From: Eremomyces bilateralis CBS 781.70
Lineage: Eukaryota; Ascomycota; Dothideomycetes; Eremomycetales; Eremomycetaceae
Assembly: GCF_010015585.1 (NCBI RefSeq)
Contig: NW_022985072.1
Location: 770,988-834,987 of the forward strand
Length of the DNA: 64,000 nucleotides
Direction: 5' to 3'
The notes beneath the pieces are model-generated. The model had not been told where the DNA came from and did no database searches. It saw nothing but the letters and a program-made list of their open reading frames with translations. Shown piece by piece: positions 21,207 to 32,890 of the stretch (position 1 is its first letter; every line of letters starts with the position of its first letter). Both the position numbers and the translations under genes were made by a program.

Positions 21207-21455
21207 ATTGTCGCTTATGTAATTTTCAGTTCGGTCCACCACACCAACCGCTCACCACTGAATTCGCTTCGTAGTGCGCGAACCTTCTTTTCCCGACATC
21301 ACGACAACGACAAACCCACAACCAGAATTGCCGTTGCACCGTAATCAAGGTACGTTTTAGCAATCCCTTCATCTCCATCAAGGCTTGGTACCAACCGATC
21401 TGGAACTGTTCCGCGAACTCCCCATTCCGAAGTGTAGGCTAACGATTCGCTCAAG

Positions 21456-22327
21456 ATGGGCGCCCTCAAATACCTCGAGGAGATCCAAAAGAAGAAGCAG
21501 TCCGATATCCTGCGATTTCTGCTTCGCGTCCGATGCTGGGAGGTATGAGCAATCCGATGTTCATTGGCACGGCGAAGAGATCGAGCGTGCGCAATTCGCC
21601 GCGCTTGCCTCTTCGTCGAAAAATTGCCATTTTGATGTCACTCGTTGAACATTAGCTGAGAGTGCATCAATACAGTACCGACAACTCAATGTCATCCATC
21701 GTGCTTCCCGACCGTCGCGCCCCGATAAGGCTCGCCGCCTGGGCTACAAGGCCAAGCAGGGCTATGTCATCTACCGCGTTCGCGTGAGGAGGGGTGGCCG
21801 CAAGCGACCGGTGCCTAAGGGTGCTACCTACGGTATGTTATCATCGCGTTCAAGATTCGACGGGTGAGATCTTTTATGGGACCGTCGCTAACGTACTCGA
21901 TGAACAGGCAAGCCCACCAACCAGGGTGTGAACCAGCTCAAATACCAGCGATCGCTCGCCTCCACCGCCGAGGAGCGTGTCGGACGTCGCTGCGCCAATT
22001 TGCGTGTCCTCAACTCGTACTGGATCAACCAGGACTCGACCTACAAGTACTACGAAGTCATCCTCGTCGACCCCCAGCACAAGGCCATCCGATCGGATCC
22101 CCGCATCAACTGGATCGTCAACCCGGTCCACAAGGTGAGAAACGCTGATGTCGTTGGATCCAATGCACGCGCTAACGACGTAACAGCACCGCGAAGCTCG
22201 TGGCCTTACTTCCACCGGAAAGAAGTCCCGTGGTCTCAACAAGGGCCATCGTTACAACAAGACCAAGGCCGGCCGCAGGAAGACGTGGAAGAGACACAAC
22301 ACCCTGTCTCTCTGGAGATACCGTTAA
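21456..22327 (+). CDS. rpl15: 60S ribosomal protein eL15
   Basis: Four exons (21456-21542, 21676-21832, 21908-22134, 22187-22327) give a 203-aa protein, the usual length of eL15. It starts [17 protein letters not shown] and ends [12 protein letters not shown], with [20 protein letters not shown] and [10 protein letters not shown] in between, all hallmarks of this component of the large subunit near the exit-tunnel side. All introns are GT-AG (donors GTATGA, GTATGT, GTGAGA). The first intron follows codon 29. The gene is convergent with the glycosyltransferase-like gene, leaving about 230 bp between stops. It marks the conserved right border of the accessory island. Confidence 0.97.
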
Positions 22328-22558
22328 ACGGTGGGCGAGGGTTTTCCTCCGATGGTGTTACTTCCAATGCTCTACACAGCGTGTTGAAACTATTCTGCAT
22401 AGTTCCGGATGGAGTCAAATGGACCGGTAAAAATAGCTGCTCAGAAAACTCGGTCAAGTTGATCGAGATCAATGGAGTCATGATTCTTCATGGAATTGAT
22501 CGTGTGTCTTGGAGTGACGTCTATATACAATACTAATCGGTGCCATCCAATGGTTACA

Positions 22559-24559
22559 TTATGCGTGATATGGTCTAGGTGTCGTTCGAAGTCCGTGAGC
22601 CCGTTTCGCTTTTGGTGTGCTTTCTGCAGACTGTCCATCCGGAAATAACCCCTCCGCAAACTCCGAAGCAGTGCAAACTGCACCCCACGCTTGCCACAGC
22701 CCAGTGTCCGTCCATACACCGCCCCTACCTCCTCGATCATGGATCCCGCTAGTCGGCCCATACAAATTTTCAAGAAACGGGTTCGGGATCCCTCCGTTTG
22801 CCATGAGCTTCACTAATTCCATCCTCTCCTTCGCATAGCGGCTGCCGCCAAATCCGCGCTTCATATATTGCTCCAGGATGGCCCGTAGATGTGGATGGTA
22901 CCACATTCGCTCCCAGTCGTCAGGCTGCTCAGGGCCGGGGCGGTCGGCGGGAGAAGTGTTAATAATGGCGGGAACCGCCTTTGTGAAAGTGTTGGTTGCA
23001 AGTTCGAGAGCTGCCCAGGATGTGAGTGGATCTGGTTTAACGGGTGTCGTATCCGTGATCGAAGGATGCTCGTCGTCAGGAGTGGGAGGAGCGGGGTGAT
23101 CCTGCGGAGGCGAAAATGGTTTGATTAGGAGAGACTGGATGTCGTGTTCTCTGGCGATAATAGGGGTTTGAGGGATCAGGTTTGCGAAGGGTGGTTTGGA
23201 AGTACTGAGGGACGGCGGAAGGCTCAGTTCGTCTCCATTGATGAGAGTGTGCTCGATATAGGCAAGTTCTTCGGGAAAATCGGGTGAGACGGTTTGGAAC
23301 AGAGCGCCAGAATAGTCGAGGCCGATGGCCAGCTCGTAATCGACGTCCGGATTGAGCTGGGCGGGTTTGGGTGTCTCTATTTTCTCATGCCTATACTCAA
23401 ACGCGTTTTTCGATGGAAACAACCCTTCCATGAACGTACTCCAAGGAGAGCGTGTGCTAGCATGCCGGGATTGTTCTCGAGCCAACTCTTGCTGCCCAAA
23501 AAGTGAGGCAAACAGCATCTGATCAGATATTGAGAGCTCGCTATTGCGCTCAGCCCGGTCGACTGCCGCCTTCACCAGTGTTCGAATATGCCGAGCCGGT
23601 CCCATGAACATGGTCGAGTGTAAGAATCTCGGTGGTTTGTAAATTCCGTGGAAGTCCGCAACCACCGTCTTGTTCGCAATAGGACTGGGGAATTCCGGTG
23701 GCTCTGGGGCTGCAGCGCAGGCTAAATCCTCGATGGCATTCTCCTCGCAGGATTTGCTGGCTGCAAAAATCACCGACTGTGAGTACTTTGCGGCCGTTAA
23801 GCTGATTCCGCGCAACATCTTCTCCGGCCCGTATCTATCACGGCTTCTCGTGTTGCCTGCCTCCACTACTTGGCTGTACTGTTTCTTGAGAACATCTGGT
23901 GGTAATTGGAATAAGGAGTTGTGTCCATCAAGGATGAGTAACAAATCATTATCACGGATGCTCTTTTCTCTTTCAAAATACCGATGTAGTGCTTGTATTC
24001 GCGGTATTCCTGTGCCAGAATGGTTTGACGAGACATCGTCTGGAGGCGTTTCTATGGATGCGACCATCGTGAGAGGAGGGTAGTCCGCAGCGAATGAAGA
24101 GAGCATCTGCCTGCATTGCAAGACGTTCCGATCATTGCTTGTCACCAGAACATGTACTGGTCTGCTGTCTGATCTGTCTGGATATGTGGACTTGGACTTC
24201 CATTTTGATGTCGTAGATGAAGTCGTTGATGCATCGGCTGCGCTCAGAGTCGCTGCGGTGGGTTCTGGTGATAGGAAGTGCGGCATTTCGGTTTGGGTCC
24301 GAAGGAGGGTGTCGCGCATTTGCATTGAGCGCATCATGTCCGAGGGCGATGTATCCTTAAAACTCCAGTTAGCAAACATGGTTTTACTGACGCGATTCAA
24401 GTATGCCCTTACTCCTTCTGTCCAATGCACATATACGACGAGCAGCGTCACAAATGAAACGAGAATTAGTAGCCTCCCCGCTCGTCCGCCGAGCACCTGA
24501 AGAAGAGCAGGAAACAGGACATCGCTGCGGAGGACTGGAGATCGTGATCGCGATGCCAT
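22559..24559 (-). CDS. Type II membrane protein, PLOD-type glycosyltransferase-like
   Basis: The start is the ATG of MASRSRSPVLRSD (an upstream in-frame TTG is ignored), giving 666 aa without introns. A basic cytosolic tail is followed by one membrane segment (LLILVSFVTLLVVYVHW, ~residues 30-50), so the bulk should face the Golgi/ER lumen. A luminal domain begins PVHVLVTSNDRNVLQC and contains LLLILDGHNSLFQLPPDVL, which lines up with the Asp-containing donor loop of lysyl-hydroxylase-type (PLOD) glycosyltransferase domains, and later FLHSTMFMGPARHIRTLV and LSISDQMLFASLFGQQEL. The C-terminal third is proline-rich, then WYHPHLRAILEQYMKRGFGG. Mould genomes often carry one such gene; substrate unknown. 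The assignment rests on motif resemblance. Confidence 0.6.
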   Translation of the reverse strand: MASRSRSPVLRSDVLFPALLQVLGGRAGRLLILVSFVTLLVVYVHWTEGVRAYLNRVSKTMFANWSFKDTSPSDMMRSMQMRDTLLRTQTEMPHFLSPEPTAATLSAADASTTSSTTSKWKSKSTYPDRSDSRPVHVLVTSNDRNVLQCRQMLSSFAADYPPLTMVASIETPPDDVSSNHSGTGIPRIQALHRYFEREKSIRDNDLLLILDGHNSLFQLPPDVLKKQYSQVVEAGNTRSRDRYGPEKMLRGISLTAAKYSQSVIFAASKSCEENAIEDLACAAAPEPPEFPSPIANKTVVADFHGIYKPPRFLHSTMFMGPARHIRTLVKAAVDRAERNSELSISDQMLFASLFGQQELAREQSRHASTRSPWSTFMEGLFPSKNAFEYRHEKIETPKPAQLNPDVDYELAIGLDYSGALFQTVSPDFPEELAYIEHTLINGDELSLPPSLSTSKPPFANLIPQTPIIAREHDIQSLLIKPFSPPQDHPAPPTPDDEHPSITDTTPVKPDPLTSWAALELATNTFTKAVPAIINTSPADRPGPEQPDDWERMWYHPHLRAILEQYMKRGFGGSRYAKERMELVKLMANGGIPNPFLENLYGPTSGIHDRGGRGGVWTDTGLWQAWGAVCTASEFAEGLFPDGQSAESTPKAKRAHGLRTTPRPYHA

Positions 24560-27376
24560 CTTTGCGAAAACCAAAGACCGAAACGTGAACTGCTCTCAGT
24601 ATGCCTCAGCGTGTTCTTATCTCCAGTGGCCTGCATTCAGGGTCGAGTTATTCAATAATGGCCATCCAGCAGCCTCATTAGCGCAATCACAATCAGATCT
24701 CAGCCAGCACAGTAGTTAAGCAAAGGAACTCGACCGATATCTCGAAATATACAGGAAAGAAAAACTTTTGCACATCCAGACATTCTTCGGTCCGGGAAGT
24801 GCAGACATGGGTCAAACGTCTGACGGTCAAGAAACCGGGTTTCATCATCGCAAAAACAATATACTTGCCGTAAGCCAGGCGATCCTTGGGGCTGATGAGC
24901 CAGTCTGAGGCGGTCATGAACGCCATCAATCAAACAACATTTGAAACCCAGGACTACCATGACCGAATACCATGTGGAATCAGCCGCACATGAGGCAACA
25001 TTCTGTTCAAAGCAGACATGATAGGTTCGAGGAGGTAGAAGTGGGATTGGAATTTCCTAAGAAAGCTACTATGGTGCCTCCGTAGTTTCAGGTTGATTGT
25101 CGAGGACTGCAGTTAATTTAATAGTATGCTAGACAAAGGTAAACCGCATCAGATGGTTGGTGAGTGATGATTGGCTGCAGCAGTAGGCCAGCAGCCCAAT
25201 AAGGCATTTATGTGGGGAACTACTGGCTCCTCCACACGCCCTTATCAGCAGCACGAGTGGCCTTGTTGAGGAGCTTCGGTCGGAGGTCTACAGTCTAGTC
25301 TACACATTTGGAAATCTGATCGACATTGGCTCCTTTACGGCCGATGCGCATGCGTTCGTTACTTGTCCTTATTATCTTAGAATAAATCGACAATGAAGCC
25401 GGCGGAAAATATCTCCATCCCACCTACCACTTCTACCATGACATCCTGCCACCCAAACCCCTATTTATCCTTTGGACGCATAGAAGAGAGTCTCGCTCTC
25501 TGAAGGGTTGCGGTCTCTTCATCCTATCTTTTAATGCCATGAAACTTCGGTTCTTGTCTGTCTTGCCATAAGGCGGAAGAAGCTACTTTTGACGCATGTT
25601 CCCAATCTCATCAATTAGGCTTTGCCATGCTGCACCGAGACCAGAGACCGGAGACCAGGAAGTGGAGGAATCGTCATCTTGATTCCATTGTGGCCAGTGG
25701 CTTCAAGTCTTCCATCTCCCGCTTCAGTCTCTACAGGTAGGATTCCCTTCAATCATTTGTGCCATGTCAGTGAAAGACAGATTGATGCATTTACGGTCAC
25801 ATGGCGGACCGAAGCCAGGACATGCACACTGTAGTCTGTTGAGGCCTCCTCTCCCTTGAATGCTTACAATGTTCAAGGCGATATCATGATGCTAATATAG
25901 GGATTATAAACAGCGCAGCTCAGATCAAGTTTGGCACTGCGCGTTGTGGGGTATCGCTGATAACAACCCCAAGCAACAAGCCCTTATCCGAACAGCCCGT
26001 CTTGTCCATTATCTCACAAGGACCTATGATACTTGCCTACCAATCTCAGGAGCCGGTTTCCTGCTTGACCTTGGCCTCGACGGGGAATTTCGAATGGTTC
26101 GCACAGATATCTATCCTTTGATAGCTTATCAAGCCCTAACCTGAGTGTCATCGCCGAGGCCCGCTGGGACTTGAGAACTATTCGCTATGGACATGGAGAG
26201 GTCCTATCACAAAGAAGTATCCGGGCCTTTATTGGACTTGTTATCGTTCGACTCGGGTTTGGGCCGGTACATTAAGAGCGTGGCCCAGGGCAACGTTACC
26301 AGTCGCCTAGGAAATGTCTCTCAGCGCCAAGAGCGAATTCGGATGAGCGAGTATATTGTCTTGCCTTGATCTAAAAGTTGAGTTGCTTTGCCGTCCCGTA
26401 AAATCCCTCTCGTTTCGTTTCGAAATTTATATGAGCTCTCCATGGGCATTTTCAGGCTTGTCAGACGCATCTCAGCTAAGCAACCGGCGAACCGAGATTA
26501 TCATTCTGTGGCATCGACCAACGTCTAGTTTTAAAATGGATGGTAGATTGGGTTTCCGCTCTGCTTATTTCATTTGTGGTACGGTTGAAGCAATATAGCT
26601 ATTCATACCCTGGCCGGGTTTTATATTGGGCGTCGAATCTGGTCATATCGTTCAACCTCATCTGCCTCTCCCCAAGTTCTGCACCGCCTTTTCGAAGTCG
26701 TTTTCGTTTATTTTTGCAGTAGTTCGAGTCATCTCTGCAAGGTTTTCAGCTGTCTCCCATTCCCAGTCGGCAGATCTCTCTATATCCGCGGTGGAGCAGA
26801 ACCCGCATACGAGGTGACATTATGCTTGCGGAAGAACGCCTTGACCTTTCCCCAGACCCTAGGGCAAGCATATTCGCAGATCATATTGACTTATTAGCCT
26901 CATCTACAAACCAGGATAGCAGGCGGCCCCAGATTCCTCCCATCCAGCCCTCTCACTAGCCATGGACCAGCGAACCTCTCCAAGCTCTGGATATCTCGCA
27001 TACACAGAATCTAAACATAAGGGTTTCAGATTTAACAGTCTTATTAAGGGGCAATCCATATGGTTCTCCCCATACCCCGCATCTTGACGTATACCACGCG
27101 TAACCCGGTCCAAGCTGATTGGGACAGCATAACACCAGCACCAGTTGGAGGCCAGAACATGCGCCACAAATCTCCGATATGGGGGACTAAACCCTGAGCT
27201 TCATATCGCTGGGCAGACCAATGTCATATACCTTCAATTGTACCCTCATCTTGGCCGAGCATTCCAACAAGTTTGTCAACGTCACGATTAACCCCGCGTA
27301 AAGTGTTCGGCTCGACCGTGTGAATTATGATGGACCGGAGATTCCCTTGGAATTGGAATACGAGATAGAAGAAGCA
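24560..27376. other. Long spacer with possible gene relics
   Basis: No intact gene is supported over 2.8 kb. Several frames look locally protein-like: plus 25944-26144 (around ALIRTARLVHYLTRTYD), plus 26187-26369 (MDMERSYHKEVSGPLLDLL) and minus 26904-27167 (around ENHMDCPLIRLLNLKP). They do not connect by plausible splicing and I recognise no family. They may be remains of one or more old genes. Confidence 0.35.
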
Positions 27377-27382
27377 TATAAA
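27377..27382 (+). promoter_or_regulatory. TATA box of the CFEM gene
   Basis: TATAAA lies 113 bp before the start codon, at a spacing that would place transcription start in the pyrimidine-rich leader. The call is from sequence pattern only. Confidence 0.4.
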
Positions 27383-27494
27383 GAGCAATGGTCACCGCGT
27401 TTCAGTACTCGAAGCATCCCATCGACATCCTCAAGTCCAAGTCCTCCGCATCTTCATCAACAGATCCAGCTCTTCTGAACCCTCAATCACCACC

Positions 27495-28006
27495 ATGAAG
27501 CTCATCGCCACCATCGCCCTCCTCGCCCTGAGCGTCGTCGCTCACCCTCAGGTTACCGGCCCACCGGCCCCTGATCCCACCTGTGTCGTCGCCGACGCCG
27601 CTGCCGCCGTCCCCACCTGTGGTGTAAGTCCTTACCCCTCCTCCCTCCCTCCTCCCTCCATCCTCCCTCCATCCTCCCTAGTCCCTCCCATTACCACCAT
27701 ACCCACGCACCCACTAACCTTCACCAGTCTAACTGCATCAACTCCATCGGCATCTCCAGCCTCGGCTGCACCGCCTCCGACGACTACGGCTGCCTGTGCA
27801 CGCAGAACGCGGCCTTCTACTCCGCCGGCGTGGCGGGCTGCGTCGCCTCCGCTTGCACCAACGTGACCGAGTCCGCGGCGGTGGCGCCGTCCGCGGCGGC
27901 CGTCTGCGCGTGCGCTGGGTTCCCCTATACCGTCAGCGCGGTGCCGACCCCGGTGGCCACGCCTGCGACCGATGGACATGAGGCTATGCCGGGACATGAT
28001 CATTGA
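27495..28006 (+). CDS. Small secreted CFEM-domain protein
   Basis: Two exons (27495-27623 and 27728-28006; intron GTAAGT...CACCAG) encode 135 aa. A signal peptide (MKLIATIALLALSVVA) precedes a CFEM domain: CGSNCINSIG, LGC, DDYGCLC, GCVASAC and VCACAG reproduce the C-x3-C ... D-x2-C-x-C ... C-x4-C ... C spacing, with the Asp that in known members helps bind haem iron. Ten cysteines occur in all. The C-terminus is short and His-rich (DGHEAMPGHDH) with no hydrophobic tail, so it is probably secreted rather than GPI-anchored. CFEM proteins act in haem/iron uptake, wall integrity or host interaction; which applies here is unknown. Pyrimidine-rich CCTCC repeats fill the intron. Confidence 0.85.
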
Positions 28007-28712
28007 GTTAAAATAGCATGAGATGGCGTGTTGGGGTATGGACGAGGGCGGTTGGGTGAGACGGGCAGACGGGATGATGGGGGTGCGAGGGAAGGAGGAA
28101 AAGAAAATGTATATAGCGACAAAATATCACCTGTACATACCCAGATATGACACTTGAAGTGAATGCCGACTTGTCGGTGTTACCGAATCCATTGACTTCT
28201 TGCAAGATATATACATTGTGGCCCAACTGGATTATACATCCACTTCATTTTTACTGCATGCATGGTCTCAGGACAATGGTGCATAACATCAATGTAGTCC
28301 TGATACCATTTTCGCCATCGGTGGGCATCGACATGCTAGCCCCGTCTAGCGCCATAACCATGGCGCGAGACCGCTTCGCTGTATATGTACCTAGAACTCA
28401 TAAACGAAAAGCAGAAATACCGAGCCGTGCGACTGAGCAGAGGTATCTATGCCGAACCCAATCATACCAACGCCTTGCTGAAGATCTGCTCGCTCACTCG
28501 ACCTGAGTGATAAGACGGATCCCGACTCCCAGGATGAACGTCTTTGAGCACATGTTGACCAATCCCAAATGCATCCGGAAGACCATGAAACCAACAGCAG
28601 AACCATGTCCACATCCACAAATCATTGATCTGCCTTCACCTCTTTCTCCACCCGCCCACATCGGCGTCTCTTGTTCTTCCTGTTCGAACTTTCCTTCCAT
28701 TCCACCACTCAT

Positions 28713-31700
28713 CTACACCACCCCCCTCCCAAACGCCGCCACCACCTTTCCCCTCACCCCTGCAAACTCCTCTACCGCTTCCCGATGCTTCTCCTTCGCG
28801 ACATTCCAATGCGTACTCACCCTCTCATCCTCCTTCATCCCCCTCATATAGCTCTCGAACCCTCCTTCGCGCCCATCGCCCACCTGTCCCAGCCAGCTCG
28901 CCCTATGCGGCCCTTTCGAGATCTCGATCACATTCGCCAGCGCCGATTGCCGCGCCGCGAAGTGTCCGAGCATCGTGTTGTTGAAGTTCGACCACTCGCC
29001 CATGTACGCGCCCATCCGCTCGTAATATTGCGTCCAGCTGGATTGCGTGAGGTGAGGTGGTGGGGGGGGGGCGCGAGGTGGCGCGGGGAGGGAGAGGGGC
29101 AGTGTAGCGGTCGGCGCGGTCGGGTGGCTTGATGAGGGGCGGGAGGGGAACGGGAGCGTGGTGTTGAGGTCAGCGAGGCCTTCGAGGCCCGCCGTCGTGG
29201 TGAAAGGGGAGACGTTTTGCAGGTCGGCGAGGTTCACCGGCGGACGTCGGGATTTGGGGAGTTTCTTGCCGGTGCTCGTGCGGACGCTGGGTGGTGGACC
29301 GGGCGGCGGGGGTGGGAGGGGTTGGTCGACGGGAAAGCCCGAGCTGGTGGGTCGAGGAGATTGCTGGAGGGTTGGATGCGTTGAAGTGCCGTTCACCTGG
29401 TTCATGTAGGCTTGGTATGTTCGGTTTTTGACGTCGCTCCAGTCTGGTCGCTGGGTCGGTTGACTGACGAGCCGTGGTGCGCGCGCCGGAGTTGGTGATG
29501 CGGCGGTTGATCCAGATAGTTCTCGCGCGATGCCGTTGGGCATATGCATCTGCGGTTGCGGCGGCTGCGGCGTCATGAACGGCGGTTCGGTGTCGATGTC
29601 CATGGCATCCACGCTTGCACCACCACTACTTGTCCGACTTGCCCTTCCACCTTCCTCTTGTGCAGGCGTGGCGTCCGCGTGGTTCGCATTTACGCCTATC
29701 CCAATACCACCGCCTCCTAGCTCCTCATCTCTAACATCCTCCACGTTCGGTCCCTTTGCTCTCCTGTCATGCTCGCTCACCCGCCCATTTCTCGGCCCCT
29801 TCGTCGGACTACTCGGCTTCTTCTCCAACGAATCCGGTGGCTGGAAATCCCAACCCTTCGTCTCATTCCACAGCTCCGGCTTGAATCTCTTCTCGCCAGG
29901 CGCCGCTGGGAACTGTAGATTACCGCTTGGTGTGGTCCTCAATGGGGATTGAGGTACTGGCGGAATTGGCGGCGGTGGCATCTGAGCCGTTTCTGCCGGT
30001 TTCGGAGTCCCCGGCGCAGACGGACGTGATGCAGAGCGACTGCGTGTGGGGGACCTATGGGCGCTGGTGGTGCTGTCCTTTCGTACTTTCGGTGCCGTCG
30101 GAGGAGGCGCGAAGTAATCAGGATTACCTTCAAACTTACCGCTCCACTCAGACGGACTGAATGTCGTATTGATGCTCTCTTCGCTTCGAGCATGTCGCGC
30201 AGTGTCGGCGGGCCCGCGGGCGCTTTGGCTCTGCGAGAACGAAGGGATATTGAAGCTGTTGGGAGCAAAATTGTCAGCATCATTTACGGAGGGGTTGTTG
30301 TGATTTGAATTGTCGTCGAATTCCGGGAAATCGCTAGCAGGACTGTACGGAGCACGTTTAGAGAAGTTGAAGAAATCGAAGATGGATTGAAACGTTGACG
30401 AGTGATCCATAGGAGCTGCCGGAGTTTTGAATTGAGACGACGCATGCGAAGGAAGTTGATTTGACGTTGGCTTAGATTGAGACTTTGAAAGCGGAAATCC
30501 TGGAGCATAGTCATCCGGCCGGGGAGCGGGCTGGTTAGATCCGGGATATGTTTGGTCGGCCCTGAGTGCATCTCTGGCTGCTTGAGTGAAAACTTGGGCG
30601 AGATAGGGACTGGACAAAGACGCCGCATCCTCCAAGGTACGATAACCGACATCAGCATATTGCCTTGCCGAACTTCCCGAAGAAGCTGATTGCTGAGTCC
30701 GCAATCTATCAACGCCGATACCAACCTGTTCATACGCGTTGAATCGGGTCTTCTTGGTATTGCACTCCGGGGCATGTGGCGTCCCCTCACCTGCTGCACT
30801 CTCAGGCGGAAGAACAGTGCTTGGATACGCCCAGTCTGGGACATCGTTTTGCTTGTCCTGCTTGTCAGTGTTCCGGGAAACTCTGCTTGCAGCCCGTTTT
30901 ATGGACCCAAAGGGCCAGACGTTGTGCCAGGAACTCTCAGAACGCCTGGAACTCTTGGATGCCCGAGAGGCCCAGGATGCCCGGGATGCCGAACGCTTGT
31001 CTGAAGTTTGAGCTGACGCCTGCTGGTTAGGTGCGAAGCTGCTGCACGCAGATGGTCTCCTTGGCTTCTGCTGTCCAAACGCGAGAGGCCAGGTCGCACT
31101 GTTCTCCAAGCTTGAGATTCTCGGTGGCGGGCCAGGAAACGTATTCACGCTGGTTTGGGACATGTTCCTCTCCTCACCAATAACTCCAAACGGGGGTCCA
31201 TATCCGGGCGGTCCTGGGGTTTGCTGCGGGTGGTAATGATGCTGTTGATGCTGTTGATGTCCTCCTTGAACGGCTCCAGGCGGTAAAAAAGGATCACCAT
31301 GAGAAGCGGGATAAGAATAAACGCCAGCGAATGAACCAGAAGGGAAATTTGACGGACGAGAAGAAAACTTTGGACCAGAAGGAGATGCGAAATGTGTGTC
31401 ACTTAAGGAAGGGTTGTCGTACATCGGTTTGTTGCTCCCGGTTCCACCCTCCGAAGACGCTTGTCCTGGGACAGGCGCAGCACCTGCTGTTGGGCCACCG
31501 GGCATCGTTCCAGATCCCGCTTCGCCATTAGGCTTCGTTCCGCGTTTCCAGAAACCTCCGGGAGACGCCATCTTTCTCTCCGTGGCGTGGCCTTCGCTTT
31601 TCCGCCTCGCTGTCTCAGGGTCGGAGGAGCGACCGGCTCCGGGATGGACGTGGCGGGCGCCGGGACCGAGATTACTAGGGTAATCTGGTCCGGACGAGTC

Positions 31701-32890
31701 CTCGCTCGAAGTGCTGCTGTAGCTGGAGTATCTTGCACTTGGCGGGGGAGGCTTTTTGCGCGGTTGCGAGGCAGGTTTGGTCGGGATGGGATTATATGCA
31801 CTTCGTGCGCTGGGGCTAGCAGACCGATGCCGTGCTCGTGACTCCGGCGTCGCCTCTCGCGATGTCCTATCACTCGTGTCCGAGCTTACATGTGCCCTCC
31901 CTGGGCTTGCTCGCACACTTGAACTCCGCTTCATCCCCTCACCAAAAATGTTGAACTTCTCGCCTGGTTGGGAGGTATAAGGTGCACGAGGCCTATCCCT
32001 CCCTTCGGCGAATGGTGCCTCATCACTAGCATGCTGTGACCTCCCGCCAGCGAACGGATCTTCGGTTGATTTTCTTGAGGTAGGCGTAGCTGTCGCAGAT
32101 TTCGACGCCCCGAAACCAGTGGTCTTGGCAGCCGGGGGCGGAGGTGGCTGCTGTCGACTTGAAAATCGCGACTGCGTAAAATATGCGCTTCCTGAAGCTG
32201 GAGGTTCATCCTGCTTTGCTCGCGGATCAAACCCTCCCGGTTTGGGCACGCGTGTAGATGCCGATCGTCCAAACGATCCCCGTCTCGCATTCATACCCTC
32301 GTAGGCGGAAGTGTATGGTCTCGGGTCTGGGCGTGGCGGTGGAGGACGGGATGGTTGTTCGTGCGATTTGGCATGGTGCATATACGTCCATGCGTCTGCT
32401 CGAGCTTGCGCATCTTCCCTTGAGCCGGTCTTGGGTCTCGGGCCGGATCGAGGAGGGACGTTGAAGCTTTCGAAGCGGGATGCGCCTGCTGACGGACGAG
32501 TAGCGAAATCGGGACGTGGAGGCGGCCGTCGGGGATCGCCAGTAGTGTATGCGGAGTAGGGTTTTGGTCGAGCGGCGGTTGGAGCTCGTGCACCGAAGCC
32601 TAGTCTTCGTCGCTGCTCATCGTACTTTTGGCGGGACTCGGGATCACCGAGGATTTCGTGGGCGGCTTGGATGGCTTGGAATTTGGGGACGACGTCGACT
32701 TCACTGCCGCGGTTGCGGTCCGGGTGATATAATCGAGCTGGAGGGAGATGTCAGTCTGAGAATGGAATTGTCACCCGTCGTGGATAAACTTACCGAGCTC
32801 TCGATATGCCTTCTTGATCTGCTCTGAGTCGACATTGGAATTCAAGTTTAGATCCGCATAGTAATCGCGTTTGGGATCTCCCTTAACCAT
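28713..32890 (-). CDS. Large J-domain (DnaJ/Hsp40) protein
   Basis: Exon 1 (32890-32794) and exon 2 (32737-28713), separated by a 56-nt intron inside the J domain, give 4122 nt, 1373 aa. The N-terminus MVKGDPKRDYYADLNL, KKAYRELARLYHPDRNRG (HPD motif) and AIQAAHEILGD form a complete J domain, which stimulates Hsp70 ATPase. Residues ~75-1230 are low-complexity, rich in Pro, Ser, Gly and Arg, and probably disordered. The last ~130 residues regain order (TQYYERMGAYMGEWSNFNNT, HWNVAKEKHREAVEEF), a conserved C-terminal helix bundle in the mould homologues. No zinc finger or C-terminal substrate-binding domain is present, so it is a class C J protein, perhaps a specialised Hsp70 recruiter. Location unknown. 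Confidence 0.85.
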
